In this document: in pieces, positions 23,844 to 33,299 of the stretch
Layout of the letters: every line of letters starts with the position of its first letter
How positions within the stretch are numbered: position 1 is the first letter of the stretch
Origin: DASUXY01 sp035301985
Lineage (GTDB): Bacteria > Bacillota > Bacilli > Bacillales > Amphibacillaceae
Reading direction: 5' to 3'
Assembly: GCA_035301985.1 (NCBI GenBank)
Contig: DATGTE010000020.1
Location: 87,252 to 151,251, forward strand
Length of the DNA: 64,000 nt
Translations under genes and position numbers: made by a program
Notes under the pieces: model-generated
The model's input: the letters and a program-made list of their open reading frames with translations, nothing else
The model's database searches: none
Told to the model about the DNA's origin: nothing

Positions 23844-24812
23844 TCACTCCTTAACATTGTACACGAGGGTTTCATCAACAATCGTTTTATTGACATAACC
23901 GTTGTGTTCAAGAAAATCAAGTTGTCCAATCGTTTCGGATAATGTTAAGTCAAGTTGTGTTTTATATTGTTTCGGGAATATTTTTCGACAAATTTCATAA
24001 GGGGTTTGCGGTTTATCCTGTAATAAAGCGAACACATCGTGAGCCCGTTTTTCCTGCTTGAGTAATCGATGAGAAATCAATGGTCCAAGATTCGAAAAGA
24101 TTTTTCCATGACCAGGTAAGACGGTTTTAATTCCGAGATGGAAGCATTTTTTCAAATTCGCACGATATTGCAAAAGGGGCTTAGCCCTTTCTGCCTCACC
24201 TGGAAGAGGGGGTTCTAGTAACGGGTTTGACGAAATATGATGTAGTAGATGATCCCCACCGATCAAGGTCCCATCTGTTGCATTGAAAAAAGAGAGGTGT
24301 GTTTGGGCATGGCCGACCGTATTAATCACTTTCCAGTCGCTATGTCCGGGAAGACGGTCTCCTTCATCAATCGCAATCGTGACCTTTCCTTCACCAGCAT
24401 ACGCCAAAGGTTGATGCAGACGAGTTAAAAAGGATTGATGAATTTGTTCGGGAACCCCAAAAGCGACTAAACAATCACTAAAAAATTGTTCATAGTGTGT
24501 GAAGTACGATTGATTTCTTGTCAACCATAAATCAACATGTTTATGAGCGATGATCTGTTTAACGCGGGGAAATTTCTCAATTAGACCGATATGGTCGGGG
24601 TGATGATGGGTTAAAATAATTTGTTCGATATCGGTTGGAAGATAGCCCAACTCTTTTAATTGCGTTTTCAATGCAGTCCACGCTTCTTCTGTTTTAACCC
24701 CTGCATCCACTAAAGACAATACATCACCTTTGATGACGTATACATGTACATCGCCTACTGCAAAAGGGGTTGGTACGGTTAATTGTTGTACAGTTTGGTT
24801 TAAAATTTTCAT
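23844..24812 (-). CDS. yqjP: MBL-fold metallo-hydrolase (YqjP type)
   Basis: A 322-residue metallo-beta-lactamase-fold hydrolase with LTHHHPDHIGL (HxHxDH, about 67-77), a further VGHAQTHLSF histidine block and LPGHG near 233. A C-terminal winged-helix-like domain follows (about 250-320). Such fusions are seen in B. subtilis YqjP and LACTB2-like proteins. Substrate unknown. The ATG at 24812 is nine bases after GGAGG; the frame's earlier TTG abuts that site. A TetR-type palindrome lies just upstream. Confidence 0.87.
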   Translation of the reverse strand: MKILNQTVQQLTVPTPFAVGDVHVYVIKGDVLSLVDAGVKTEEAWTALKTQLKELGYLPTDIEQIILTHHHPDHIGLIEKFPRVKQIIAHKHVDLWLTRNQSYFTHYEQFFSDCLVAFGVPEQIHQSFLTRLHQPLAYAGEGKVTIAIDEGDRLPGHSDWKVINTVGHAQTHLSFFNATDGTLIGGDHLLHHISSNPLLEPPLPGEAERAKPLLQYRANLKKCFHLGIKTVLPGHGKIFSNLGPLISHRLLKQEKRAHDVFALLQDKPQTPYEICRKIFPKQYKTQLDLTLSETIGQLDFLEHNGYVNKTIVDETLVYNVKE

Positions 24813-24832
24813 GTTATACAACCTCCAAAATG

Positions 24833-24850
24833 AATGACCATTCAGTCATT
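24833..24850 (-). promoter_or_regulatory. TetR-family-type operator before yqjP
   Basis: AATGAC and GTCATT form a perfect dyad around CATTCA, giving GAATGACCATTCAGTCATT. It sits immediately upstream of the yqjP ribosome-binding site. It resembles FadR/TetR-type operators of Bacillus (TGAATGA...TCATTCA). No regulator gene is adjacent. Confidence 0.5.
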
Positions 24851-24934
24851 TATCTTTATTTTACCGTTTTTTTATAGAAATGTCACATGACAATCAAAAA
24901 ATGGCATTTCTTATAAAACAATACCTATGGAAAG

Positions 24935-24964
24935 TTGACATTTGCAAGCAAAAATAACTACAAT
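24935..24964 (+). promoter_or_regulatory. Sigma-A promoter of the glycerophosphodiesterase gene
   Basis: TTGACA (24935-24940) and TACAAT (24959-24964) are separated by 18 bases; the start codon follows 16 bases later, so the leader is very short. Confidence 0.7.
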
Positions 24965-24980
24965 CAAGCAAGGGGGAAAA

Positions 24981-25718
24981 ATGATGTTTACAAAAGTTTT
25001 CGCTCATCGGGGGGCAAGCGGACACGCACCAGAAAATACGATGCCGGCTTTTCAGCTCGCCTATCAAATGGGTGCTGATGGGATTGAAACAGATGTTCAC
25101 TTGACCAAAGACAAGATTCCAGTATTATTTCACGATGAACAAGTTAAACGAACAACGAATGGCAGGGGATTCATCAAGGATTTGACAGTGAAACAGTTAA
25201 AAACACTTGATGCCGGTTCATGGTTTTCAACCCGATTCAGTGGAACGACCATTACTACCCTTGAAGAATTTTTATCATGGGTAAAAAATAAACCATTGCG
25301 TATAAATATTGAGTTAAAAAATAACAAAATCGATTATCAGCACTTGGAATCTAAAGTATACGAAATGGTCGAAGCGTTTCAACTTCAAGAACGAACTCTT
25401 TATTCAACATTTAATCCGAACAGTTTAAAGCGATTGAAAAAATGGCATCCGAAAAGTAAGCGAGCATTCCTAACCTCGAAGAGAAGTAAACATCTGATCA
25501 AGTTTGCTAAAGAGCTTGATGTTCATGGATTGCATGTCAAATATCAATTATTAACTCGACAGCTCGTTCAAAGAGCGCATCAGAAAGATCTTGCTGTTCG
25601 TGTCTATACGGTAAATCGAACAAATCGAATTGTGAACTGTTTGCGCTACAAATGTAATGGGCTGTTTACAGATTTCCCCGATTTAGCCTTGAAAATTCAG
25701 CAGACGTATGGAGAATAA
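24981..25718 (+). CDS. Glycerophosphodiester phosphodiesterase
   Basis: A 245-residue TIM-barrel GDPD that hydrolyses glycerophosphodiesters to glycerol-3-phosphate and an alcohol. The N-terminal AHRGASGHAPENT signature and the metal-binding GIETDVHLTKD and VLFHDE segments are intact. No signal peptide is seen, so it is likely cytosolic, like B. subtilis YqiK. Two adjacent ATGs (24981, 24984) follow AGGGGGAAAA; the second has the better spacing. First of a plus-strand block with namA and rnz. Confidence 0.9.
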   Translation: MMFTKVFAHRGASGHAPENTMPAFQLAYQMGADGIETDVHLTKDKIPVLFHDEQVKRTTNGRGFIKDLTVKQLKTLDAGSWFSTRFSGTTITTLEEFLSWVKNKPLRINIELKNNKIDYQHLESKVYEMVEAFQLQERTLYSTFNPNSLKRLKKWHPKSKRAFLTSKRSKHLIKFAKELDVHGLHVKYQLLTRQLVQRAHQKDLAVRVYTVNRTNRIVNCLRYKCNGLFTDFPDLALKIQQTYGE

Positions 25719-25750
25719 ATCAAGATAACAAAGACCGAGGAGGACAATTG

Positions 25751-26767
25751 ATGGTAAAACTTTTTTCATCTATTCAAATCCAAAATGAAACATTAAAAAA
25801 CCGAATCGTCATGTCACCGATGTGCATGTATTCGTCAGACCGTAAAGATGGAAAACTCAGACCTTTCCACTACACACACTACATCTCTCGTGCTGTTGGG
25901 CAAGTCGGTTTAATCATGTTAGAAGCAACTGCTGTCCAACCAGAAGGACGCATATCCGAATATGATTTGGGCATCTGGAGTGATGAACAAATCGAAGGTT
26001 TAAAAAAGCTGAATCAACGCTTACATACATATGGGTCAAAAACCGCTATTCAGCTGGCACATGCGGGAAGAAAAGCGAACTTACCGATGCCGATTTTCGC
26101 TCCTTCTTCCTTACCTTTTAATGATTCATCCCCTACCCCAACTGAAATGACACGAGAAGATATTCAACAGACGATTGATGCTTTTAAAGATGGAGCAAAA
26201 AGAGCAAAAATAGCCGGCTTCAATATCATTGAGATTCACGCAGCTCATGGCTATTTAATCAATCAGTTTTTATCACCGCTTACAAATCAGCGAACCGATC
26301 AATATGGTGGTTCACGCGAAAATCGCTACCGCTTGTTAGGCGAAATTATTCAAGCGGTCCAAACGGAATGGTCCGGCCCCCTTTTCGTCCGCATTTCAGC
26401 CAATGAATATCACGAGGATGGAAATACGCTCGATGACATTTTATATTATACAAAACAGATGGAAGCAGCCGGTATCCATTTAATTGATTGTAGTACAGGT
26501 GGAGTTGTTCCAGCGCGTATTCAAACGTACCCTGGTTATCAAGTGACATATAGTGAAAACATTCGCCGACAAACAAAAATCGCTACCGGAGCCGTTGGAC
26601 TCATCACATCTGGTCTACAAGCGGAAGAAATTTTACAAAATGAACGAGCAGACCTTATCTTTATTGGACGAGCTCTGTTACGTAATCCATATTGGGCAAA
26701 AGTAGCCGCAGATGAACTCGGATATAAACTAGATGCTATTCAACCATACGAACGCGGATGGAAATAG
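25751..26767 (+). CDS. namA: NADPH dehydrogenase, old yellow enzyme family
   Basis: A 338-residue FMN enzyme reducing activated C=C bonds and nitro compounds; same length as B. subtilis YqjM. The OYE signature is HAAHGYLINQFLSP plus TDQYGGS (about 165-190), and RISANEYHEDGN and GRALLRNP complete the barrel. The ATG at 25751 is preceded by GAGGAGG. An adjacent upstream TTG codon is not needed. Located between the phosphodiesterase and rnz, as yqjM is near rnz in B. subtilis. Confidence 0.95.
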   Translation: MVKLFSSIQIQNETLKNRIVMSPMCMYSSDRKDGKLRPFHYTHYISRAVGQVGLIMLEATAVQPEGRISEYDLGIWSDEQIEGLKKLNQRLHTYGSKTAIQLAHAGRKANLPMPIFAPSSLPFNDSSPTPTEMTREDIQQTIDAFKDGAKRAKIAGFNIIEIHAAHGYLINQFLSPLTNQRTDQYGGSRENRYRLLGEIIQAVQTEWSGPLFVRISANEYHEDGNTLDDILYYTKQMEAAGIHLIDCSTGGVVPARIQTYPGYQVTYSENIRRQTKIATGAVGLITSGLQAEEILQNERADLIFIGRALLRNPYWAKVAADELGYKLDAIQPYERGWK

Positions 26768-26789
26768 CAATCAATAAGGAGACTTTACG

Positions 26790-27716
26790 ATGAAATTAAT
26801 TTTCCTTGGAACAGGTGCAGGGGTCCCATCCAAACTCCGAAATGTATCAAGTGTCGCACTCTCATTACTCCAAGAGACAAATAATGTGTGGCTATTCGAT
26901 TGTGGGGAAGCGACTCAGCACCAAATCTTACGTACAACGATTAAGCCGCGCAAAATTAACAAAATATTTATCACCCACTTACATGGTGATCATCTTTTTG
27001 GTTTGCCAGGATTTTTAAGTAGTCGTTCATTCCAAGGTGGTGATCAGCTCTTAACAATCTATGGACCTAAAGGAATTAAACAATACGTAAAAACATCGCT
27101 AAAAATCAGTCAGACTCATGTAACCTATCCAATCGAAATCGTTGAAATCACCACTGGGAAATTGTACGAAGATGACTATGTCACGATCTATTGTCAGAAG
27201 CTTGATCACGGTATTCCGAGTTACGGGTTTCGGATTGTGGAAAAAGATAAACTCGGTGAATTACAAGCGGACAAACTACAAGCGATTGGTATTCCACCTG
27301 GTCCAATTTACCAACAAATCAAAGAGAATGATTCGGTAACACTCCCCGATGGACGACAAATTTTTCGAAAAGACTTTCTTGGTCCAATGAAACGAGGACG
27401 AGTCGTAACCATTTTCGGGGATACGCGTTACGTAGACCAACATGCAGATTTTGTTAAACATGCAGACGTTCTCGTACACGAGGCTACATTTACTCATGAA
27501 AATAGACAATTAGCCGATGCTTATTTTCATTCAACAACGACACAAGCCGCTCAATTGGCAAAAAAAGGGCATGTGAAACAGTTAGTATTGACGCACATCT
27601 CATCCCGTTATCAGCCAGATGATTGGCCAAACTTACTCCATGAGGCACAGAAAATTTTTCCGTCGACACAACTCGCCTACGACTTTTTTGAACTGGAAAT
27701 CGAAGCCCCAAAATAA
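26790..27716 (+). CDS. rnz: Ribonuclease Z
   Basis: A 308-residue tRNA 3'-processing endonuclease of the MBL fold. The zinc motif THLHGDHLFGLPG (about 62-74) and the GDTRY and HEATF blocks further on supply the remaining ligands; the exosite region lies about 150-190. It removes 3' trailers from tRNA precursors lacking encoded CCA. TAAGGAGA precedes the ATG. Length agrees with B. subtilis (307 aa). Confidence 0.96.
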   Translation: MKLIFLGTGAGVPSKLRNVSSVALSLLQETNNVWLFDCGEATQHQILRTTIKPRKINKIFITHLHGDHLFGLPGFLSSRSFQGGDQLLTIYGPKGIKQYVKTSLKISQTHVTYPIEIVEITTGKLYEDDYVTIYCQKLDHGIPSYGFRIVEKDKLGELQADKLQAIGIPPGPIYQQIKENDSVTLPDGRQIFRKDFLGPMKRGRVVTIFGDTRYVDQHADFVKHADVLVHEATFTHENRQLADAYFHSTTTQAAQLAKKGHVKQLVLTHISSRYQPDDWPNLLHEAQKIFPSTQLAYDFFELEIEAPK

Positions 27717-27775
27717 AGAACGATTCCAAAGCGCATTCAACCACGATGAAACGAGTCCAGGGGAGGCATGGAACG

Positions 27776-29137
27776 ATGCAAACATTGCTTGAACGTCAGC
27801 GAAAATTTTTCATATCTGGGCATACATTAGATGAGCGATTTCGTCAAAAGCAACTGCTGCGGGTAAAAAAAATGTTAAAGAAGTTTGAAAAAGACATCTA
27901 TCAAGCTTTAAAAGATGATTTAAACAAATCTGCACATGAAACATTAACTACCGAACTCGGGATTCTTTATGCAGAAATTGACTTTGTCAAAAAACACATT
28001 CATGAATGGATGAAACCGGAACAAACGACAGCACCAATTACACATAAAGGATCGAAAAATATGATTTACAAAGAACCGTACGGTGTCGTCTGCGTTATGG
28101 CTCCCTGGAATTATCCTCTCCAGTTAGCCATCCTCCCCGCTATCGGTGCTATGGCTGCGGGTAATACGGTCATCATCAAGCCATCAGAGCAGGCAGAAGC
28201 TACTTCTTCACTCATTGCTACCATGTTCGAGCAATTTTTTCCTAAAGAGTACGTTGCCGTTGTTGAAGGCGGACAAAAAACGAATGAACGTTTGTTGGAA
28301 CAACGCTTTGACTATATTTTCTTTACAGGGAGTCCTACTGTCGGAAAAATAGTCATGCGAAAAGCAAGTGAACATCTGACGCCGGTCACGTTAGAATTAG
28401 GGGGGAAAAGTCCGGCGATTGTCGATGACGATGCAAGCATTAAGCTAACAGCCAAACGGATTGTGTGGGGGAAATTTACGAATGCAGGTCAAACCTGCGT
28501 GGCTCCAGATTATATATATGTCCATGAAAAAGTGAAAGCGCAATTATTACGAGCGATGAGTAAACAAATCAAATCGTTATACGGTAAAAATCCATTGCAA
28601 AATAAAGATTATGTTCGCATCATCAACAGACGCCATTACAATCGCTTAATAGCGCTTTTATCGAATGGGACAATTTATTATGGTGGCAAAACAAATCGAG
28701 GACAACTGATAATTGAACCGACAATTTTGGAAAATATTTCCTGGAAAGATCCGATTATGAAAGAAGAGATTTTTGGCCCCCTCTTACCCGTGTTACCCTT
28801 CCGTGATTTGAAAGAGGTACGATTGACGTTGCAAACAAAAGAAAAACCACTAGCCCTTTACTATTTTGGGAAAAACAAACGGACGTATGAACACTTGCTT
28901 CAACATCTATCGTTTGGTGGTGGGTGCGTAAATGATACATTATATCATTTAGCAAACCCTCACCTACCATTCGGTGGAGTCGGAAACAGCGGAATGGGCG
29001 CATACCACGGAAAATATTCGTTTCAAACATTTTCCCATCAAAAAAGTATTTTAAAACAAACGACTTCATTTGATAACCCCCTACGCTATCCGGGTAGCAA
29101 ACTCGCACATTTCATCGTCAAAAAAATATTGCGTTAA
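27776..29137 (+). CDS. Aldehyde dehydrogenase (class 3-like)
   Basis: A 453-residue NAD(P)-dependent aldehyde dehydrogenase of the shorter class 3/YwdH type. Seen in order: APWNYP (about 109), FTGSPTVGK, LELGGKSPAIV with the catalytic Glu, and NAGQTCVAPDY with the nucleophilic Cys. The ATG at 27776 has GGGGAGG nine bases upstream, better than the in-frame ATG at 27746. Substrate not known; class 3 members oxidise medium and long aliphatic aldehydes. Confidence 0.92.
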   Translation: MQTLLERQRKFFISGHTLDERFRQKQLLRVKKMLKKFEKDIYQALKDDLNKSAHETLTTELGILYAEIDFVKKHIHEWMKPEQTTAPITHKGSKNMIYKEPYGVVCVMAPWNYPLQLAILPAIGAMAAGNTVIIKPSEQAEATSSLIATMFEQFFPKEYVAVVEGGQKTNERLLEQRFDYIFFTGSPTVGKIVMRKASEHLTPVTLELGGKSPAIVDDDASIKLTAKRIVWGKFTNAGQTCVAPDYIYVHEKVKAQLLRAMSKQIKSLYGKNPLQNKDYVRIINRRHYNRLIALLSNGTIYYGGKTNRGQLIIEPTILENISWKDPIMKEEIFGPLLPVLPFRDLKEVRLTLQTKEKPLALYYFGKNKRTYEHLLQHLSFGGGCVNDTLYHLANPHLPFGGVGNSGMGAYHGKYSFQTFSHQKSILKQTTSFDNPLRYPGSKLAHFIVKKILR

Positions 29138-29169
29138 GCGAGCAATTACCGTCATCAACCAAGCTCATC

Positions 29170-29200
29170 AGCTCATCGAACTTCATGAATCCGATGAGCT
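29170..29200. terminator. Hairpin between convergent aldehyde dehydrogenase and dinB genes
   Basis: AGCTCATCG and CGATGAGCT pair perfectly over a 13-base loop, in the short gap and end of dinB. There is no strong T-run, so its use as a terminator is uncertain. Confidence 0.45.
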
Positions 29201-30439
29201 TGATCGTTGATGATCATCCAAAACATCCTTCTGAAAACTCGTCGTCAGATGAACTTTGTCATCCTTCCAACGAACAAATGGATTTTTCCCATATTTTTTT
29301 GTGAGTTTTTCAATCGTTGTATGTAGTTTTTCTTTTTCTGCTTCCTGTTCGTACGTAAATAGGTCCAACTGTTTGCCAACTATTTCTTTATCTTCAAGAT
29401 CTTGAACTGTAATGCCGAGTAAACGGATCGGCTCCATGTTCCAATGTTTTTGCCAAAGTTCGAAAGCGACTTGTAAAATATCTTGCTTGGCATCGATATA
29501 CGTATCGAGCTTTTTACTACGCGTGATCGTTCTCAAATTATGATAGCGAATCATCAGTTGAACGCTACGTCCGACGACTTGTTTCCGCTTTAGCCGACGT
29601 TCGATACTTTCAGCAAGCGTGTGCATGAGTTGATGAATTTCAGTGGAATGAGTCGTGTCATGAGGCAATGTTTTCGAATGACCAATACTTTTAAAATCAT
29701 TTACAGCATCGGGGTCAACCGGGCGGGAATCGATGCCATTGGCGCGATTTTTTAGGCGTTCTCCATTGATTCCGAGCAATTGTTTGAGAAGATAAACATC
29801 TTTTTTCGCTAAATCACCAATCGTTTTAACATCAATTGTGTGCAATTTTTCAGCAGTTTTATTCCCTACACCATACATGTCTTCAATCGGTAATGGCCAT
29901 AACTTATGGTGCATCTCTCTTTTTCGTAAAACCGTCAATCCTAATGGTTTTTCCATGTCAGAAGCCATCTTCGCTAAAAATTTATTCGGTCCAATACCGA
30001 TGCTACATGGTAAATCCAATTCGTCTATTAACTGTTGTTGGATATGTTGAGCGGTTTGCAGGGGGGTTCCGAGATGTTTGACGTCCGTAACATCAAGATA
30101 TCCTTCATCGATCGAAACGGGTTCAACAAGCGGTGTAATGTGAGCAAGGATTTTAAACATTTCTTGTGAAGCAGCTCGGTAACGATCGAAGTTTGGACGC
30201 ATTACCTTTAATGTCGGGCATAGACGCTTAGCTTTCCACACAGGCATCGTCGTATAGACGCCTTTTGCTCGCGCTTCATAACTACTTGTCACGATAATAC
30301 CTTTTCGTTCTTCTGGATTGCCAGCGATGGCCAACGGCTGGCCTTTTAGTTTAGGATTATAAGCCATTTCAACGGATGCATAGAAACAATTCATATCAAT
30401 GTGAAAAATAATTCTACGTTTCGTTTGTTGTGTAAGCAT
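29183..30439 (-). CDS. dinB: DNA polymerase IV
   Basis: A 418-residue Y-family polymerase with FHIDMNCFYASVEM (about 11-24) and VSIDEGYLDVT catalytic motifs, the GVGNKTAEKLH helix-hairpin-helix and a C-terminal clamp-binding QLDLF. Corresponds to B. subtilis PolY1 (YqjH). The ATG at 30439 follows AAAGGATG at normal spacing. I found no LexA box upstream, in line with the non-SOS control of B. subtilis yqjH. Confidence 0.95.
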   Translation of the reverse strand: MLTQQTKRRIIFHIDMNCFYASVEMAYNPKLKGQPLAIAGNPEERKGIIVTSSYEARAKGVYTTMPVWKAKRLCPTLKVMRPNFDRYRAASQEMFKILAHITPLVEPVSIDEGYLDVTDVKHLGTPLQTAQHIQQQLIDELDLPCSIGIGPNKFLAKMASDMEKPLGLTVLRKREMHHKLWPLPIEDMYGVGNKTAEKLHTIDVKTIGDLAKKDVYLLKQLLGINGERLKNRANGIDSRPVDPDAVNDFKSIGHSKTLPHDTTHSTEIHQLMHTLAESIERRLKRKQVVGRSVQLMIRYHNLRTITRSKKLDTYIDAKQDILQVAFELWQKHWNMEPIRLLGITVQDLEDKEIVGKQLDLFTYEQEAEKEKLHTTIEKLTKKYGKNPFVRWKDDKVHLTTSFQKDVLDDHQRSSSSDS

Positions 30440-30539
30440 GATAAACATCCTTTTAATGACTGTTTATTTACCTTCATTATAACATAGCTTAACATATAAA
30501 AAGTGCTTAGAGCATTTCATCAACCCGTTACCTATACAT

Positions 30540-30580
30540 AAAAAAAGACCCCTTATAGAAAGGTGAGATTTCTATAAGGG
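30540..30580 (-). terminator. Terminator after the pepT-like gene
   Basis: CCCTTATAGAAA and TTTCTATAAGGG form a perfect 12-bp stem with a seven-base loop, followed on the minus strand by GGTCTTTTTTT. It ends the transcript of the M20 peptidase gene, nine bases past its stop. Confidence 0.9.
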
Positions 30581-30588
30581 CTTCGATG

Positions 30589-31719
30589 TTATTGATGAGC
30601 TACTTCTTGAACAATCGCTATCACAAGTTCAGTAATTTTAATCAATTCTTCAATCGGCATCCGCTCATTTGTCGTATGAATTTCCTCATAACCAACAGCC
30701 AAGTTAACAGTCGGAATTCCGAAACTGCTAATGACGTTCGCATCACTCCCGCCACCGCTCGTTAATAATTGACTGTCACGACCGATTGCTTTTGCCGCAT
30801 CTCGTGCGATTTCTACTACTTGATCGCCTCGTTTCTGTTTAAAACCTGGATACATGACTTGGACTTCAACGTCAGCTTCACCACCATGTTCTTGAGCAGT
30901 TGTTTCAAAAGCTTCTTTCATTTTGGCAACTTGAGCTTCCATTTTTTCAGGGGTTAACGATCGGGCCTCAGCAAGTATTTCGACATGATCACAAACGATA
31001 TTTGTTTGCTTCCCACCTTCAAATCGACCGATGTTTGCCGTAGTTTCATCATCAATTCGTCCCAATGGCATTTTCGCAACTGCTTTTGCTGCTAATGTAA
31101 TCGCTGAAATTCCTTCTTCTGGCGCGACTCCCGCATGAGCCGTTTTTCCTTTGATAACGGTAAATAATTTAGCTTGGGTTGGTGCAGCGACGATAATGTC
31201 GCCGACTTTCCCATTGCTATCAAGTGCATAGCCGAATTTTGCTTGCACGGCTTGTGGATCTAAAGCTTTCGCACCAACTAAACCTGATTCTTCACCGACT
31301 GTAATGACAAATTGAATCGTTCCATGTTCGAGTTCGTTTTCTTGGATGAACCGGATAGACTCGAGCATCGCTGCAAGCCCAACTTTATCATCTGCTCCTA
31401 AAATCGTTGTTCCATCGGAGACGATATAGCCATCTTTAATCGATGGCTTCACCCCTTTGCCTGGAACAACCGTATCCATATGCGAAGTGAAATAAATCGG
31501 ATCAACAGCTTGTTTATTTCCCTTCATTGTACAAATTAAATTACCAGCGCCATGACCTGTTTTTTCTTTAGCATCATCTTCGACAACGTCGAGCCCTAGT
31601 TTCGTAAATTTATCCTTTAATACGTTGGCGATGTTTGCTTCATCTTTTGTTTCTGAATCGATTTGTACAAGTTCTAAAAATTCATTTAACAATCGTTCTT
31701 CGTTAATCTTAATTGTCAT
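30589..31719 (-). CDS. M20-family tripeptidase-like metallopeptidase (YqjE)
   Basis: A 376-residue di-zinc peptidase of the PepT/M20B group. Ligand motifs: TSHMDTV, GADDKVGLAAM and TVGEESGLVGAKAL, with a lid domain in between and SGGGSDANV near the end. GGAGG is eight bases before the ATG at 31719. It lies downstream of the carboxylase gene as yqjE lies beside yqjD in B. subtilis. The exact peptide substrate is not known. Confidence 0.9.
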   Translation of the reverse strand: MTIKINEERLLNEFLELVQIDSETKDEANIANVLKDKFTKLGLDVVEDDAKEKTGHGAGNLICTMKGNKQAVDPIYFTSHMDTVVPGKGVKPSIKDGYIVSDGTTILGADDKVGLAAMLESIRFIQENELEHGTIQFVITVGEESGLVGAKALDPQAVQAKFGYALDSNGKVGDIIVAAPTQAKLFTVIKGKTAHAGVAPEEGISAITLAAKAVAKMPLGRIDDETTANIGRFEGGKQTNIVCDHVEILAEARSLTPEKMEAQVAKMKEAFETTAQEHGGEADVEVQVMYPGFKQKRGDQVVEIARDAAKAIGRDSQLLTSGGGSDANVISSFGIPTVNLAVGYEEIHTTNERMPIEELIKITELVIAIVQEVAHQ

Positions 31720-31751
31720 GGCGATTTTCCTCCTATAAATATTCACGTAAA

Positions 31752-33299
31752 TTACAATGGAATATTTCCATGTTTTTTCTTCGGTCGGTCTTCTTGTTTA
31801 TTATAGAGCATTTCTAAAGACTGAATCAGCTTCATGCGCGTCTCTCGTGGATCGATGACATCGTCAACCATGCCAAGCCCTGCAGCAATATAAGGGTTTG
31901 CAAACTTATCGCGATATTCATCGATTTTTTCTTGCCTTGTTTGCTCTGGATTGTCGCTATTCGCAATATCTTTAGCGAAGATAATGTTCGCTGCGCCTTC
32001 TGGTCCCATGACGGCAATTTCTGCATTTGGCCAAGCAAACACAAAATCTGCGCCGATCGATTTACTATTTAATGCTACATAAGCTCCACCAAAGGCTTTA
32101 CGTGTAATGACCGTAATTTTTGGCACGGTAGCTTCTGAATAAGCATACAAAATTTTAGCACCGTGACGAATGATCCCACCATGCTCTTGTTTAACACCAG
32201 GGAAAAACCCTGTTACGTCTTCAAATGTGATAATTGGAATGTTATAGCAATCACAAAAACGGATAAATCGAGCTGCTTTATCACTAGAATCAATATCTAA
32301 TCCACCTGCTAAATATTTCGGTTGGTTACAAACGAGACCGACTGTTTCACCTTTAATTCGCGCAAAACCAACGACGACATTTTTAGCAAACTCTGGATGA
32401 ATTTCGAAAAAACTACCTTCATCGACAACTTCGCGAATAACATGTTTCACATCATATGGACGCGTCGCTTCAAATGGTACGATATCCGTTAAATCTTCCC
32501 GATATTCATCAGCTTCCTCATACGATTTAATTGGTGGTTTTTCTTGATTGTTCGCCGGCAAGTAAGTGATTAATTCTTTTACCTTGTCGAGCGCTTCTTC
32601 TTCTGAACTTGCCTTGAGATGGGCATTCCCGGTTTTCGAGTTATGAACGCGAGCACCACCTAATTCTTCGGAACTTATCTTTTCACCTGTTACGGTTTCA
32701 ATTACTTTTGGACCGGTAATAAACATTTGTGATGTCTTTTCAACCATAATGACAAAATCAGTAATCGCTGGTGAATACACGGCGCCACCCGCACTCGGTC
32801 CCATGATGACAGAAATTTGTGGAATCACACCTGAATAGATCGAGTTCCGATAAAATACGTGACCGTATCCATCCAATGATGAAACCCCTTCTTGAATACG
32901 AGCTCCACCTGAATCATTTAATCCGATAAATGGAACCCCATTTTTAGCGGCCAAATCCATCACAGAGGCAATTTTCTTCCCGTGCATTTCGCCGAGTGCC
33001 CCTCCAAATACAGTGAAATCTTGAGCGAACAAATAGACGGGTTTCCCGTGAATTTTTCCGTATCCAGTAACGACTCCCTCACCATGAGCTGCGGCCTTGT
33101 CCATTCCAAATTCTGTTGCTCGATGTTCAATAAACGGATTAAGCTCCACAAAGGTGTCTTCATCTAGAAGGTATTCAATCCGCTCTCTAGCTGTCATCTT
33201 CCCTCGGTCGTGTTGTTTTTGGATACGTTCATCTCCGCCACCTAGTTCTACAAGTCTTCTTCTATCGTATAACTCATTAATTTTATCATAAATGTCCAT
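31752..33299 (-). CDS. Acyl-CoA carboxylase carboxyltransferase (propionyl/methylmalonyl-CoA type)
   Basis: A 515-residue carboxyltransferase beta subunit like PccB, MmdA and B. subtilis YqjD. Crotonase-fold blocks include GLNDSGGARIQEGV (about 107-120), MGPSAGGAVYSPA and, in the C-terminal half, VITRKAFGGAY and MGPEGAANIIF. It moves carboxyl from biotin to propionyl-CoA, or the reverse with sodium pumping in decarboxylases. The gene overlaps the preceding epimerase fusion by one base. No dedicated biotin carboxylase or biotin carrier lies nearby; AccBC is 22 kb away. Confidence 0.9.
   Translation of the reverse strand: MDIYDKINELYDRRRLVELGGGDERIQKQHDRGKMTARERIEYLLDEDTFVELNPFIEHRATEFGMDKAAAHGEGVVTGYGKIHGKPVYLFAQDFTVFGGALGEMHGKKIASVMDLAAKNGVPFIGLNDSGGARIQEGVSSLDGYGHVFYRNSIYSGVIPQISVIMGPSAGGAVYSPAITDFVIMVEKTSQMFITGPKVIETVTGEKISSEELGGARVHNSKTGNAHLKASSEEEALDKVKELITYLPANNQEKPPIKSYEEADEYREDLTDIVPFEATRPYDVKHVIREVVDEGSFFEIHPEFAKNVVVGFARIKGETVGLVCNQPKYLAGGLDIDSSDKAARFIRFCDCYNIPIITFEDVTGFFPGVKQEHGGIIRHGAKILYAYSEATVPKITVITRKAFGGAYVALNSKSIGADFVFAWPNAEIAVMGPEGAANIIFAKDIANSDNPEQTRQEKIDEYRDKFANPYIAAGLGMVDDVIDPRETRMKLIQSLEMLYNKQEDRPKKKHGNIPL

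Noticed and set aside
23762..23854. 30-codon plus-strand frame with CxxC at the end of yqjP
   Set aside because: It overlaps the 3' end of yqjP and an AAGGTG/CACCTT hairpin that looks like a terminator between convergent genes; no clear ribosome-binding site.
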